DNA of 52,037 bases from Hyphomicrobiales bacterium (GTDB lineage: Bacteria > Pseudomonadota > Alphaproteobacteria > Rhizobiales > Rhizobiaceae). Below the pieces are notes generated by a model. That model made no database searches and had not been told where the DNA came from. It saw only the letters and a list, made by a program, of their open reading frames with translations. The translations under genes and the position numbers were made by a program. Numbering within the stretch: position 1 is the first letter of the stretch; the number at the start of each line of letters is the position of its first letter. The stretch is from assembly GCA_900469955.1 (NCBI GenBank), contig UBYX01000035.1, positions 1 through 52,037 on the forward strand. The letters are read 5' to 3'. Of the stretch, positions 40,661 to 49,427 are shown one piece after another.

Positions 40661-40886
40661 TTCGATGCGCGACGACAGGCTCCCCAAGCAAAATGGTAAG
40701 AGCATTGCTAGCTTGCATATGAAGATGAAGACCGTACTTGGGGTCAAAATTCTGCGGCGAAGTCCAGGCTTGGGGTGAGCTAGAATTCTTGAGCCGCCCT
40801 ATTGGACGAATCCACCGCGTCAAGAGGTGCCAGTATCAACAATTATTAGGCGCGCAACACATGTTCTTTCCCATGAATAATATTTG

Positions 40887-40913
40887 TCAGCAGTCCTATC
40901 AATCGAGTGCCAG
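40887..40913 (+). promoter_or_regulatory. degenerate CIRCE-like element upstream of groES
   Basis: TCAGCAGTC-N9-GAGTGCCAG resembles the HrcA operator TTAGCACTC-N9-GAGTGCTAA, with two mismatches per arm and exact 9-base spacing. It lies 55 bases before the groES ATG, the usual place. Confidence 0.55.
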
Positions 40914-40968
40914 AAATGCTATAAAGAAATTGCAGCCGCCCTAAGCGCCGGCAGCAGAAAGATTTCTA

Positions 40969-41285
40969 ATGACATTCCGTCCCGTCCACGATCGCGTCGT
41001 CATCCGACGCGCCGAAGGCGAGCTCATACACGAGGGCGGAATCATCATTCCCGATACCGCCAAGGAACGACCGCAAGAAGGCGAAGTGATCGCCACTGGC
41101 CCGGCCTGCGTGACGAAAGCAGCAAGCTGATCCCGCGAGATGTGAAGCCCGGTGACGTAATCCTGTTCGGCAAAAGGTGCGGGACCGAGGTCAAGATCGA
41201 CGGCGAAGACCTTCTCATCATGACGGAGTCCGACATCATGGGTATCGTGGAGAGGACCGGAGCGCCCGCCGGCAAGGCTACCTAA
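40969..41285 (+). pseudogene. groES: co-chaperonin groES with a single-base frameshift
   Basis: The start is typical of GroES (MTFRPVHDRVVIRRAEGE, mobile loop GGIIIPDTAKERPQEGEVIA). After the codons for VIATGP near 41100 the frame shifts, and the rest of GroES continues in another frame (LRDESSKLIPRDVKPGDVIL, then FGKRCGTEVKIDG...IMGIVE). The span is 317 bases, one short of the 318 expected for 105 codons plus stop, consistent with one missing G in the GGCCCGGCC run. As written, the product stops after about 53 residues. It sits upstream of an intact groEL under a CIRCE-like site. It may be a sequencing error or true inactivation; rhizobia usually have further groES copies. Confidence 0.85.
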
Positions 41286-41331
41286 TCCGTCGCATTCCTA
41301 TCCTGTATCTCAAACCGAACTGGACCAGACC

Positions 41332-42951
41332 GTGTCTGCCAAGGAAATCATCTTCTCCACCGACGCCCGCGATCGCCTGCTTCGCGGTGTCGAACTGCTA
41401 AACAACGCCGTCAAGGTGACGCTCGGCCCAAAGGGTCGCAATGTCGTCATCGACAGGTCCTTTGGCGCGCCACGCATCACCAAGGACGGTGTGTCGGTCG
41501 CCAAGGAAATCGAGCTTGCCGACAAATTCGAGAACATGGGCGCACAGATGGTCCGTGAAGTCGCGTCCAAGACCAACGACCTTGCCGGCGACGGCACCAC
41601 GACCGCAACCGTGCTTGCGGCCTCTATCTTCCGCGAAGGCGCCAAGCTGGTTGCCGCCGGCATGAACCCCATGGACCTTAAGCGCGGCATCGACCTTGCG
41701 GTTGCGGCGGTGCTTTCGGAAATTAAAGCGCGCGCCAGCAAGGTCAGCTCATCGAGCGAAATCGCCCAGGTGGGCACAATCGCCGCCAATGGTGACGCGA
41801 CGGTGGGCGAGATGATCGCCCACGCGATGGACAAGGTAGGCAATGAGGGCGTCATCACGGTCGAGGAGGCCAAGACGGCCGAGACCGAACTCGATGTCGT
41901 CGAGGGTATGCAGTTCGACCGTGGTTATCTTTCGCCGTACTTCGTTACCAACACCGAGAAGATGCGCGTGGAGCTGGAGGACCCCTATATTCTCATCCAT
42001 GAAAAGAAGCTCGGCAACCTTCAGGCATTACTGCCTATCCTGGAAGCCGTGGTACAGAGCGGCAAGCCCCTTTTGATCATCTCCGAGGATGTCGAAGGTG
42101 AAGCGCTGGCGACATTGGTTGTCAACAAGTTGCGCGGCGGCCTGAAGGTCGCAGCCGTCAAGGCTCCGGGCTTTGGCGACCGCCGCAAGGCCATGCTCGA
42201 CGACATTGCCGTTCTGAGCTCCGGCCAGATGATCTCCGAAGATCTCGGCATCAAGCTGGAAAATGTCACCCTCGACATGCTCGGCCGCACCAAACGCGTG
42301 CTAATCGAGAAGGATACGACCACGATCATCGATGGCGCCGGCGAAAAATCGGAGATCGCCGCACGCATTGGCCAGATCAAGGCGCAGATCGAAGATGCGA
42401 CCTCCGACTACGACAAGGAAAAGCTGCAGGAACGGCTGGCGAAACTGTCCGGCGGGGTTGCGGTCATCCGTGTCGGCGGCTCGACTGAGCTTGAAGTCAA
42501 GGAAAAGAAGGACCGGATCGATGATGCCCTGAACGCCACCCGTGCGGCGGTCGAAGAAGGGATCGTACCGGGGGGCGGCGTCGCACTGCTACGCGCGAGA
42601 TCGGCACTGGCCGGCATGACGGGCGAGAATGCCGACGTGACGGCGGGGATTTCGATCGTGCTCAGAGCGCTGGAAGCCCCGATCCGGCAGATCGCCGATA
42701 ATGCCGGCGCCGAAGGTTCGATCGTCGTCGGAAAACTGGCCGACAGCACGAACCCCAACGAGGGTTTTGACGCGCAGACGGAAACCTATGTTGATATGAT
42801 CGAGGCCGGCATTGTCGATCCCGCAAAGGTGGTTCGGACTGCCCTGCAGGATGCCGGCTCGATCGCAGCACTTCTAATCACCGCTGAAGCAATGATTGCC
42901 GACGTGCCCGAGAAGGAACCTGCAGCCGGGAACGGCGGCATGGGATACTGA
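41332..42951 (+). CDS. groEL: chaperonin GroEL
   Basis: 60-kDa chaperonin, 539 aa, which folds proteins in an ATP-driven double ring with GroES. Family motifs are intact: VKVTLGPKGRNVVIDRSFGA, ITKDGVSVAKEIEL, the ATP site DLAGDGTTTATVLA, AVKAPGFGDRRKAMLDDIAV, and VEEGIVPGGGVALLRA. It ends in a short GGMGY tail. The start is GTG 41332, with only a weak ribosome site, 46 bases after groES. Sequence features are those of a divergent secondary rhizobial GroEL. Multiple groEL genes with different roles (housekeeping, symbiosis) are known in this group. Confidence 0.95.
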   Translation: MSAKEIIFSTDARDRLLRGVELLNNAVKVTLGPKGRNVVIDRSFGAPRITKDGVSVAKEIELADKFENMGAQMVREVASKTNDLAGDGTTTATVLAASIFREGAKLVAAGMNPMDLKRGIDLAVAAVLSEIKARASKVSSSSEIAQVGTIAANGDATVGEMIAHAMDKVGNEGVITVEEAKTAETELDVVEGMQFDRGYLSPYFVTNTEKMRVELEDPYILIHEKKLGNLQALLPILEAVVQSGKPLLIISEDVEGEALATLVVNKLRGGLKVAAVKAPGFGDRRKAMLDDIAVLSSGQMISEDLGIKLENVTLDMLGRTKRVLIEKDTTTIIDGAGEKSEIAARIGQIKAQIEDATSDYDKEKLQERLAKLSGGVAVIRVGGSTELEVKEKKDRIDDALNATRAAVEEGIVPGGGVALLRARSALAGMTGENADVTAGISIVLRALEAPIRQIADNAGAEGSIVVGKLADSTNPNEGFDAQTETYVDMIEAGIVDPAKVVRTALQDAGSIAALLITAEAMIADVPEKEPAAGNGGMGY

Positions 42952-42970
42952 GAGCAGAGCAGTGCCTGAA

Positions 42971-42998
42971 CCGCTCGCCCGGCGCGGCCGGGGAGCGG
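42971..42998 (+). terminator. hairpin after groEL
   Basis: CCGCTC...GAGCGG outer stem with an inner CCCGG/CCGGG stem, 20 bases after the groEL stop; no T run. It may be partial, allowing some read-through into the 43028 gene. Confidence 0.45.
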
Positions 42999-43027
42999 AA
43001 CCTCAACATCAATAAAGGGATATTCCA

Positions 43028-43420
43028 ATGGCCATGCAGAGCAGCAGCAAGACATCGATATTCCAGCGGTTCGATAGCTACCAGCCATCCAAGACCGTTC
43101 TGGTATGGGCCTGCGTCGTGACGGCAGTCGCCACGATCGTTGTCGGATTCAACTGGGGCGGCTGGGTAACCGGAGGCACCTCCCTCAAGGCGGCGGCGAC
43201 TGCGGGCGAGACAGCAAGCAGACAACTCGCGTCAGCCATATGCGTTGACCGGTTCAGGACTGCGCCGGATGCCGCCGCAAAGCTGACCGAATTCAAGGCG
43301 CTCCCGGACAGCTACAAGAAGCGCCAGTTCATCGAAGCTGGCGGCTGGGCAACCATGCCGGGACAAACGTCCATCGACAGCAACATCGCCGAAGGTTGCA
43401 GCACCGCGCTCTCCGCCTGA
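43028..43420 (+). CDS. hypothetical protein with one membrane segment
   Basis: 130 aa, ATG 43028 after an AAGGGAT site. A single hydrophobic helix (about 23-42, TVLVWACVVTAVATIVVGFN) follows a short cytoplasmic N-terminus. The C-terminal part (CVDRFRTAPDAAAKL, PDSYKKRQFIEAGGW, a second Cys near the end) is probably periplasmic, with two cysteines available for a disulfide. I recall similar proteins in rhizobial accessory regions. Lying downstream of groEL, it may be stress-induced. Confidence 0.65.
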   Translation: MAMQSSSKTSIFQRFDSYQPSKTVLVWACVVTAVATIVVGFNWGGWVTGGTSLKAAATAGETASRQLASAICVDRFRTAPDAAAKLTEFKALPDSYKKRQFIEAGGWATMPGQTSIDSNIAEGCSTALSA

Positions 43421-43446
43421 GGCCGTGCTCACCAACGCTCGATCTG

Positions 43447-43465
43447 GCGCCCCCCATCGGGGCGC
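43447..43465 (+). terminator. hairpin after the membrane-protein gene
   Basis: 7-bp stem GCGCCCC / GGGGCGC with a 5-base loop, followed by TCCCTTAT; 27 bases after the stop at 43420. Confidence 0.5.
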
Positions 43466-43496
43466 TCCCTTATCCGTCACAGAAAGAGGATGACGC

Positions 43497-43664
43497 GTGA
43501 TCCGCTTCGAAAAGAAGGCAGCCTCCGAACCCGTGCTGAAGGAGGCCGAAAACAACCGGTTCAATCAAATCCGGGAGGCCGCGGCAGAAGGACATAGGAA
43601 ATCGACAGCAGACGGCACACGTCGCTCTGCGCTGCCAGCGAAGAAAGACGAACGCCTTATCTGA
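43497..43664 (+). CDS. small basic/acidic hydrophilic protein
   Basis: 55 aa from GTG 43497, preceded by AGAGGA. The protein reads VIRFEKKAASEPVLKEAENN and continues with charged residues, ending AKKDERLI. Codon use is coding-like. No family is recognised. It follows the hairpin after the single-pass membrane protein gene. Confidence 0.45.
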   Translation: MIRFEKKAASEPVLKEAENNRFNQIREAAAEGHRKSTADGTRRSALPAKKDERLI

Positions 43665-43769
43665 GACCGTTCGGGCAACCCGGGGCGGCATGCCGCAGCG
43701 ACCGCGACCTGCGAAGAGCAAAAAGCCCCGGGCGAGTAAAATTCATCACAGCGGCAGAAGCAAAATGGG

Positions 43770-45101
43770 TCAGCCGTCAAGCGTTCGCAGAAGATCTGCA
43801 ATCTTGATTGTCGAGAAATTCGAGAACGTGTCGCATACAGCGTATGGCAGGACGATCTGGTCGTTGTGGCGCATGGCGCCGCAGGTGTAGACGACGTTCG
43901 GAACATAACCTTCTCGCTCCGAGGCCTCCGGCCGCACCAGGGGTTCGCTCGAGCGGGCGAGGACCTTAGAGGGATCCTGTTTATCGAGTAGCGCTACGCC
44001 AATCGCATATTTGCGGACGGCGCCGACGCCATGCGTCAGCAGCAGCCATCCTTCGTCGAGCTCTATCGGTGAGCCGCAGTTTCCCATCTGAACGAATTCC
44101 CATGGAAACTTGGGCTGCAGGATCAGTTCCCCTCCATCCCAGGAATAGAGGTCGTCGGAATAGATTAGATAGAGGTTCTCGTTGTCCTGTCGTCCGATCA
44201 TCGCGTAGCGGTCATCTATTTTGCGGGGGAACAGGGCCATTCCCTTGTTTCTTGCCGCCGATCCTCCGAGCCGGGTCATGCGGAAGGATATGAAGTCGCT
44301 GGTCTCTAGCAATTCGGAGCGGATGCCCGTGCCGCTATATGCTGTATAGGTGGCGTAGAACATTGTCCGCCCCTTATCCTCGAAGGCCACGAAGCGCGCA
44401 TCCTCGATGCCATTCGATTGTGCCGGCGTGATCGGAAAGATCACTCGTTCACTGATATGTTGCTGGGCGCTGAAGCTCAGTTCGACAGGCTCGCCGAGGG
44501 CGTCCGATATCCGTGCGTGCACTGTGGGAGTGGAGGCGAGCCGCGCAGTCGGCTCTACTTCCACGCTCCCATCTGCCGCGATCAATCCGGTTCGAAACGT
44601 CAGCGAGGATACATGCCCTTCGCCCACGGCGCGCAGGCTGAGGATGAACCGCCGACTGCCCGGGAGTACTCCGGTCTGATCCGGATGGGCGACGATGCTG
44701 GGATTGAAGAGCGCCGATGCCTCGAAGGAGTATTCGTGCAGGAAATAGGCGCCAATGAGATGACGCTGCCCCTGGGTGAACTCGACATGAGGAGTGAAGG
44801 CATCCTCCATTTCGCTCGCCCGAGCTTCAAATGTCGCAAGCAGGTTCCGGTGGCGACCCTCGAAATTTTCCAGGACGTCGGCGAGCAGGTTTTCCGTCGT
44901 CTCCTGATCGAGCGCCAAAACCCTATCGACAATATGATTCGCTCGTGTCTTGTCAGTCGGATTGAGATCCCGTGGCTCGGTCGCGGGTTTGAACGGGCGC
45001 ACGACGACGCGCGTGGGATCAGGACGCAGGAAAAGCGCCTGACGGTTGAGAAAAGTGGCATGTGGCAAAGTGATCTCGATATCATCCGGATTGAACTTCA
45101 A
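43770..45101 (-). CDS. GH130-family glycoside phosphorylase/hydrolase
   Basis: 443 aa. The C-terminal two thirds is a five-bladed beta-propeller of the GH130 type: SLRAVGEGHVSSLTFRTGLI, GIEDARFVAFEDKGRTMFYA (the catalytic-Asp/Glu region), TYTAYSGTGIRSEL, RNKGMALFPRKIDDRYAMIG, NLYLIYSDDLYSW and a C-terminal LPYAVCDTFSNFSTIKI. An extra N-terminal domain of about 130 residues is mostly helical. GH130 enzymes act on beta-mannosides, usually by phosphorolysis, which yields mannose-1-phosphate. The start overlaps the stop of the glycosyltransferase gene by four bases. With manA in the same operon, a mannoside pathway is likely. Confidence 0.85.
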   Translation of the reverse strand: MKFNPDDIEITLPHATFLNRQALFLRPDPTRVVVRPFKPATEPRDLNPTDKTRANHIVDRVLALDQETTENLLADVLENFEGRHRNLLATFEARASEMEDAFTPHVEFTQGQRHLIGAYFLHEYSFEASALFNPSIVAHPDQTGVLPGSRRFILSLRAVGEGHVSSLTFRTGLIAADGSVEVEPTARLASTPTVHARISDALGEPVELSFSAQQHISERVIFPITPAQSNGIEDARFVAFEDKGRTMFYATYTAYSGTGIRSELLETSDFISFRMTRLGGSAARNKGMALFPRKIDDRYAMIGRQDNENLYLIYSDDLYSWDGGELILQPKFPWEFVQMGNCGSPIELDEGWLLLTHGVGAVRKYAIGVALLDKQDPSKVLARSSEPLVRPEASEREGYVPNVVYTCGAMRHNDQIVLPYAVCDTFSNFSTIKIADLLRTLDG

Positions 45102-47401
45102 GCACTCAGGGCATGAAGCGGAACAAGTGTTACTGGGTGGCCACTTATGCGCGCCAGCTTGCGAACCTCCACCAGTCCCAGCAGATAGGAGAGGACGGAC
45201 TCACCACCTCTGTTCTCGTTGACCCGCGTGCGGTGTAGCCCATCTCGGCAGCTACCTGTGTCGAGATCGACAAGCGGCTGCGACAGATCGTTGCTGCCCA
45301 GGAACCAGGCAAATGCGCGTGCTGCATCGTTTTTCCACTCGCTGTCGTGGTCAGCGCGCCATGCCGCAAAGCAGGCAGAGATGGTGGCAGCGGCTTCGAC
45401 GGGCTGCTGGTCAAAACCCTTCGGCGGCATTCGCCGGTCGAGGAACCCGTCCGTTCCGACTGCCCTGAAATGCCCAAGAGGCGCAGTCTGTAAGGTCATC
45501 AGCCAACGCAAGGCCTTTAGTCCGGCAGCGACATAGGCAGGGGTTTCACTGGCAAGCCCCGTCAAAATCAGCGCCTGAGGCAGGCGGGCATTGTCATAGG
45601 AAAGACCTTCCTCAAACCAGACCCAGTCCTCTGTCTCCACGCGATCGAGCAGATCTATGAGACGGTCTGCGAAAAGCAGTCGCATGCGCCTGGCGAACAG
45701 GTCTTCGCCGCGTATCGCGCAATAGCCGTCCAACCCAAGCAGCGTGAAGGCCCAGGCGCGCGGCGAGAGAAAACCTTCCGCCGTCGGTAAGGCTTCGGCA
45801 AACAAGCCGGCCGCCCATTGTCTCCGCGAGGGATTGATATCGCCGCGGGCGCACTCTCCTAGAGCCCATAGCGTTCGGCCATGACTGTCTTCGGAACCTT
45901 TATCTTCGAGCCAGCGACGATCGAATCCCATGAAATTGCGAAAATGTTTTTCTTCGGGACTCCATGCGTGCTGCACGAAAGACGCAAAGCGCGTCGTCAA
46001 TGGCTCTGGAAGGAGCTTCTCGCCCGGTGTGTTGAGTGCGACCGCCAGAAGCAAAGCGCGCGCGTTGTCGTCGACACAATAGCCGTGCGAACGGTCGGGC
46101 ACCGAGTGGACGGCATGCTGGAACAGCCCGGTGTCGTCACACATCGAAAGCAGATAGGTTAGTTGCAGCTCGGGAGAAGCAGGAGGCTCTCGCACCGAGG
46201 CATAACCACTCGACACGAATGCGGTGGTGCGGGATCTGCGCTGGGTGGTGGCGTCCCCGAACAACGAGAGATACCGCTCCGCCGTTCTCTGCCATGTCAT
46301 CGACCGGCTACTCGCATAGGCCCGCGCACGCATAGTATTTCGCCGAGCATTGTCGGTGAGCAAAGTCGCGATCTCGCTGCCAATTGTCTCCGGATCGCTG
46401 AAGGGAACGAGAATCCCGCGTCCATCCGCCAGAAGTTCGCGAGCATGCCAATAGGGTGTCGAGACGACTGCTTTCCCCAGACCAAAACTATAGGCCAGAG
46501 TACCGGACGTCATTTGGACCTCGTTCAGATAAGGCGTGGCGTATACGTCACACATGGAAATGAAGTCCAGGAGCGTTGCCTGGTCGACAAACTGATCGAG
46601 GAAGACCACGTGGTGCTCAATCCCGAGATTCAGTGCGCGGGCAATTAGGCTTTCACGATATGCTTCCCCCTCGTTGCGGACGAGGTTGGGATGGGTCGCG
46701 CCTAACACCACATAGACGGCGTCGGGCCGGCTCTTCAGGATCAACGGCATGGCATCGATCATGATCTCAATGCCCTTGTTAGGCGACAGCAGCCCGAACG
46801 TCAGGATGACAGACCGATCCTCGAACCCGAGCTTCGTCTTCGCCAGGTCTGGCTCACAGAAGGCGATATCTGGAATTCCATGGGGGATCACCTCGACTTT
46901 CTCAGCCGGAACACCGTAGACCTCGCGCAACAGCGCCCGGCCCTTTTCCGCCATCACCACGATTTTGGCAGATGTGTTAATGATCTCTGTGAGGACGCGG
47001 CGTTGGGCCGGACTGGGATGCCCAAGCACAGTGTGCAGCGTGGTCACGATCGGCATCTTCAGCCGCGAAAGCAGCGCGAGGATATGGCTTCCGGCCTCGC
47101 CGCCAAAAATGCCGAACTCATGCTGAAGGCAGACGACATCGAACCCGCCGGCATTCAGAGCTTCCGCCGCACGGACGTAATCCTGCGGACTTTCGTCGGG
47201 GATCTGAAGCCAGACGCTGGCGGGATAGTCATAGGCGTGACCATGATCCGTCATCGCGACGATCGCGGTCTCCACACCAGCAGGTGATTTCGAAATTGCC
47301 TGCTGCAGGTCGATCGTGAAGGTTGCGATCCCGCAACGGCGGGGCAATGAGTTGCCGATGAAGGCAATATTCTTGAAATGGGTATTCTTGAAGCTGGTCA
47401 T
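45098..47401 (-). CDS. GT4-type glycosyltransferase with an added C-terminal domain
   Basis: 767 aa. The first ~390 residues are a GT-B glycosyltransferase (GT4-like): FIGNSLPRRCGIATFTIDLQ at the N-terminus, ILTFGLLSPNKGIEIMIDAM and the C-terminal nucleotide-sugar region (MTSGTLAYSFGLGKAVVSTP). Residues about 410-767 form a separate all-helical region resembling an (alpha/alpha)6 barrel (HGYCVDDNARALLLAVAL, FRNFMGFDRRWLED, GRTLWALGECARG, WVWFEEGLSYDNARLPQALI). That region may be a carbohydrate-processing or -binding domain. The gene overlaps manA upstream and the GH130 gene downstream by four bases each. The donor is probably a mannose nucleotide, by context. Confidence 0.85.
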   Translation of the reverse strand: MTSFKNTHFKNIAFIGNSLPRRCGIATFTIDLQQAISKSPAGVETAIVAMTDHGHAYDYPASVWLQIPDESPQDYVRAAEALNAGGFDVVCLQHEFGIFGGEAGSHILALLSRLKMPIVTTLHTVLGHPSPAQRRVLTEIINTSAKIVVMAEKGRALLREVYGVPAEKVEVIPHGIPDIAFCEPDLAKTKLGFEDRSVILTFGLLSPNKGIEIMIDAMPLILKSRPDAVYVVLGATHPNLVRNEGEAYRESLIARALNLGIEHHVVFLDQFVDQATLLDFISMCDVYATPYLNEVQMTSGTLAYSFGLGKAVVSTPYWHARELLADGRGILVPFSDPETIGSEIATLLTDNARRNTMRARAYASSRSMTWQRTAERYLSLFGDATTQRRSRTTAFVSSGYASVREPPASPELQLTYLLSMCDDTGLFQHAVHSVPDRSHGYCVDDNARALLLAVALNTPGEKLLPEPLTTRFASFVQHAWSPEEKHFRNFMGFDRRWLEDKGSEDSHGRTLWALGECARGDINPSRRQWAAGLFAEALPTAEGFLSPRAWAFTLLGLDGYCAIRGEDLFARRMRLLFADRLIDLLDRVETEDWVWFEEGLSYDNARLPQALILTGLASETPAYVAAGLKALRWLMTLQTAPLGHFRAVGTDGFLDRRMPPKGFDQQPVEAAATISACFAAWRADHDSEWKNDAARAFAWFLGSNDLSQPLVDLDTGSCRDGLHRTRVNENRGGESVLSYLLGLVEVRKLARISGHPVTLVPLHALSA

Positions 47402-48357
47402 AGGTGACCCTCCATGGAGCGGAGCGACACGCTAGCGGGTTTTCTCGATGATATGCCCACCTGCGTTAAATCGCGGGTCGCAAGGTTAGGTTTACGATCG
47501 TCGAGATCGCGCAAAAGTCCGGGCTGGGGTGCGCGGTCGGCATAGGCCAGCAGAACCGTCAGCCCACTGCGCCCGACATTGATGACGGCTCGATCCGCTT
47601 CGGCAAAGAATGCATCTCCAACACCGGCATGAAGCGATCCCATGGTTGCGTCACCCGCTGTGACCAAGGCCCAGGTCTCTCGCTGCGCCTGCAATTCCCA
47701 ATTTGCGTCTGGCGGAAGATCGATCCTTTCCAGGACGAAAAAATCGCAGGATACGAGTTTCATTCGTTCGACGGTAAGATACGTGGGGGTCATATCTGGT
47801 TTCGCCGGCCCCAAATCGACCACCGCCACCGCCTGGTCTATGTGGAGCTCGCGCGGCCGCCCGTAGTCGAAGAGGCGGAATGTCGTATCGCTTCTTTGCT
47901 GGATTTCGGCCAAAACGAGACCGGGGCCGATGGCGTGAATAGTTCCGGCTGGAATGAAAAACACATCGCCAGCGGCCACCGTCTGCCATTTGACTAGGTC
48001 GGCAATCGATCCGTCAGCGATCGCGCCTCGCAGCGCCGGCTGGGTCAGCGTCCGCTTTAACCCGATGGCGACCTGGGCGCTGTCTTCCGCAGACAGCACA
48101 TACCAGGCCTCGGTCTTGCCGTTGGCCATCCCCATCGATTGCGCAAAGGCGTCGTCAGGGTGAACCTGAATAGACAGTCTCTGCTTGGTGAAGAGCAATT
48201 TGAAAAGCAGGGCTGGATCAGGTGCCTCCGTCTCCGGGCGATCAAACCTGAGTTCGCCAATTGCGGTTTCGCTGTTGCCGCACCGGCTCCAAGGTCTGAG
48301 ATCGTGGCTGCCCCAGGGTTTGGAAGATGTTCGCACGTTGGCGTGCTCGAATGTCAT
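47398..48357 (-). CDS. manA: mannose-6-phosphate isomerase, class I
   Basis: 319 aa cupin-type zinc enzyme converting fructose-6-phosphate and mannose-6-phosphate. Zinc-site motifs are visible: SIQVHPDDAFAQ (Gln, His), KTEAWYVL (Glu) and FIPAGTIHAIG (His), followed by EIQQRSDTTFRLFDYGR. The start MTFEHANVRTSSKPWG fits short class I enzymes of this type. The gene is first in a manA-glycosyltransferase-GH130 operon with four-base overlaps throughout, and would supply mannose phosphates for nucleotide-sugar synthesis. An AT-rich promoter region lies upstream. Confidence 0.92.
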   Translation of the reverse strand: MTFEHANVRTSSKPWGSHDLRPWSRCGNSETAIGELRFDRPETEAPDPALLFKLLFTKQRLSIQVHPDDAFAQSMGMANGKTEAWYVLSAEDSAQVAIGLKRTLTQPALRGAIADGSIADLVKWQTVAAGDVFFIPAGTIHAIGPGLVLAEIQQRSDTTFRLFDYGRPRELHIDQAVAVVDLGPAKPDMTPTYLTVERMKLVSCDFFVLERIDLPPDANWELQAQRETWALVTAGDATMGSLHAGVGDAFFAEADRAVINVGRSGLTVLLAYADRAPQPGLLRDLDDRKPNLATRDLTQVGISSRKPASVSLRSMEGHL

Positions 48358-48848
48358 GGAGGCCTCCTGGATCTTACCGCTAAGATCGAGATGACCTGAG
48401 ATCGGAGCAGCCTTCTTAGAAGCGGCGGCGCTTCAATCTCTAAGTAAAAAAATATTTGCACGCCGGATACGGGTGAATTTGGCGGAATTTCCCAATAATT
48501 ATAATGATTATTTGAGATATATCTCGTTATTTCGCGTGCTTAATTCACCGCTCAGCTCCCAATATGAGCCTATTTCGAAATATTACAAGTTCTAATATTC
48601 CGATCAGCGCCTTCCGTGGTCTATTTTGACTTAAGTTGGCGTTGCCTCGACAGTCGCAAAGCCCGGCGGCCTTAGCTCGCGGACCTGAAACGCCTATCTC
48701 TCGTTTCATAGAGGTGGGAGAGGCTGCAACTTTCCCAATTCGACTTGTAATTGAGGGCTCTGTGTACGACATGTATCAGTGATAGCAGTTCGTTTCACGG
48801 GCGCTGCCTTTGAGGGCTCGAACCCTCGCCCCAACAAAGGAGGACGAT
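48358..48848. other. AT-rich divergent regulatory region
   Basis: 490 bases between divergent genes without a gene of its own. The part 48440-48545 is strikingly AT-rich compared with its neighbours and holds a perfect 12-base palindrome GAGATATATCTC (48514-48525). Such islands are typical promoter/operator zones in rhizobia. No sigma-factor match is certain. Confidence 0.5.
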
Positions 48849-49136
48849 ATGTCTTCCAATCCATCACTTGAATACATCGGTCCCGTTGATGTTGCGATGA
48901 TCAGGGATATCTTGAGAGCTGCTGGTTTCAGGGGTGTTGAAGCCGAAGCTGGTTCTGATGCGAAGCACATGGCCTCAGTCTTCCTACATTCCGAGTTCGG
49001 AAACGGAAACAGGACGAAGGAGGCGCTATCGCGCGCGCTGGAGGGCAGTCGCAAAGAGTTCAAAAACGTTCTTCAGACTGGCCGCTTGCCAAAAGACCAA
49101 GTCGTCGATCCATGCCAGGATGAAGGAGCCCGATAA
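48849..49136 (+). CDS. small hypothetical protein, upstream of DUF1488 gene
   Basis: 95 aa from ATG 48849 with a near-ideal AAAGGAGGACGAT ribosome site; the open frame starts at 48810, but this is the supported start. The sequence SSNPSLEYIGPVDVAMIRDI, then LRAAGFRGVEAEAG and KNVLQTGRL is soluble. No family is recognised. The stop overlaps the ATG of the next gene by one base (TAATG). Confidence 0.7.
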   Translation: MSSNPSLEYIGPVDVAMIRDILRAAGFRGVEAEAGSDAKHMASVFLHSEFGNGNRTKEALSRALEGSRKEFKNVLQTGRLPKDQVVDPCQDEGAR

Positions 49137-49402
49137 TGGCCCTCTCCTTCCTCAACCCCGCGCGTAGTTATGACGAAGCACATCGACGCGTTCGTTTTCT
49201 TGGGCACGACGGCATGTTCGAGGTTCGTTTTTTTGTATCCGGCGACGTGCTGGCCAATAAATTGTGCCAGCGAACTGCGAGCGCCGATGATTATCTGGCT
49301 TCTTTCGACGCCCTGCGACCTAGAATTCAAAGGGCTGCGGCGACGGTCTACGCAAAAACGCCAAAAAGCATGATCGTCCTCGATCTCGACAACTTCAATT
49401 GA
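49136..49402 (+). CDS. DUF1488 family protein
   Basis: 88 aa. The opening LSFLNPARSYDEAHRRVRFL, then GHDGMFEVRFFVSGDVL fits DUF1488, a small family widespread in rhizobia with no known function. It is coupled to the preceding gene (TAATG) and followed 25 bases later by another small frame. Confidence 0.8.
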   Translation: MALSFLNPARSYDEAHRRVRFLGHDGMFEVRFFVSGDVLANKLCQRTASADDYLASFDALRPRIQRAAATVYAKTPKSMIVLDLDNFN

Positions 49403-49427
49403 TCGACCTACGTCAAAGGATATTGTC

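Noticed and set aside
43770..45116. + strand frame 44418-45116 opposite the GH130 gene
   Set aside because: It is antisense to conserved propeller motifs and has no independent support.
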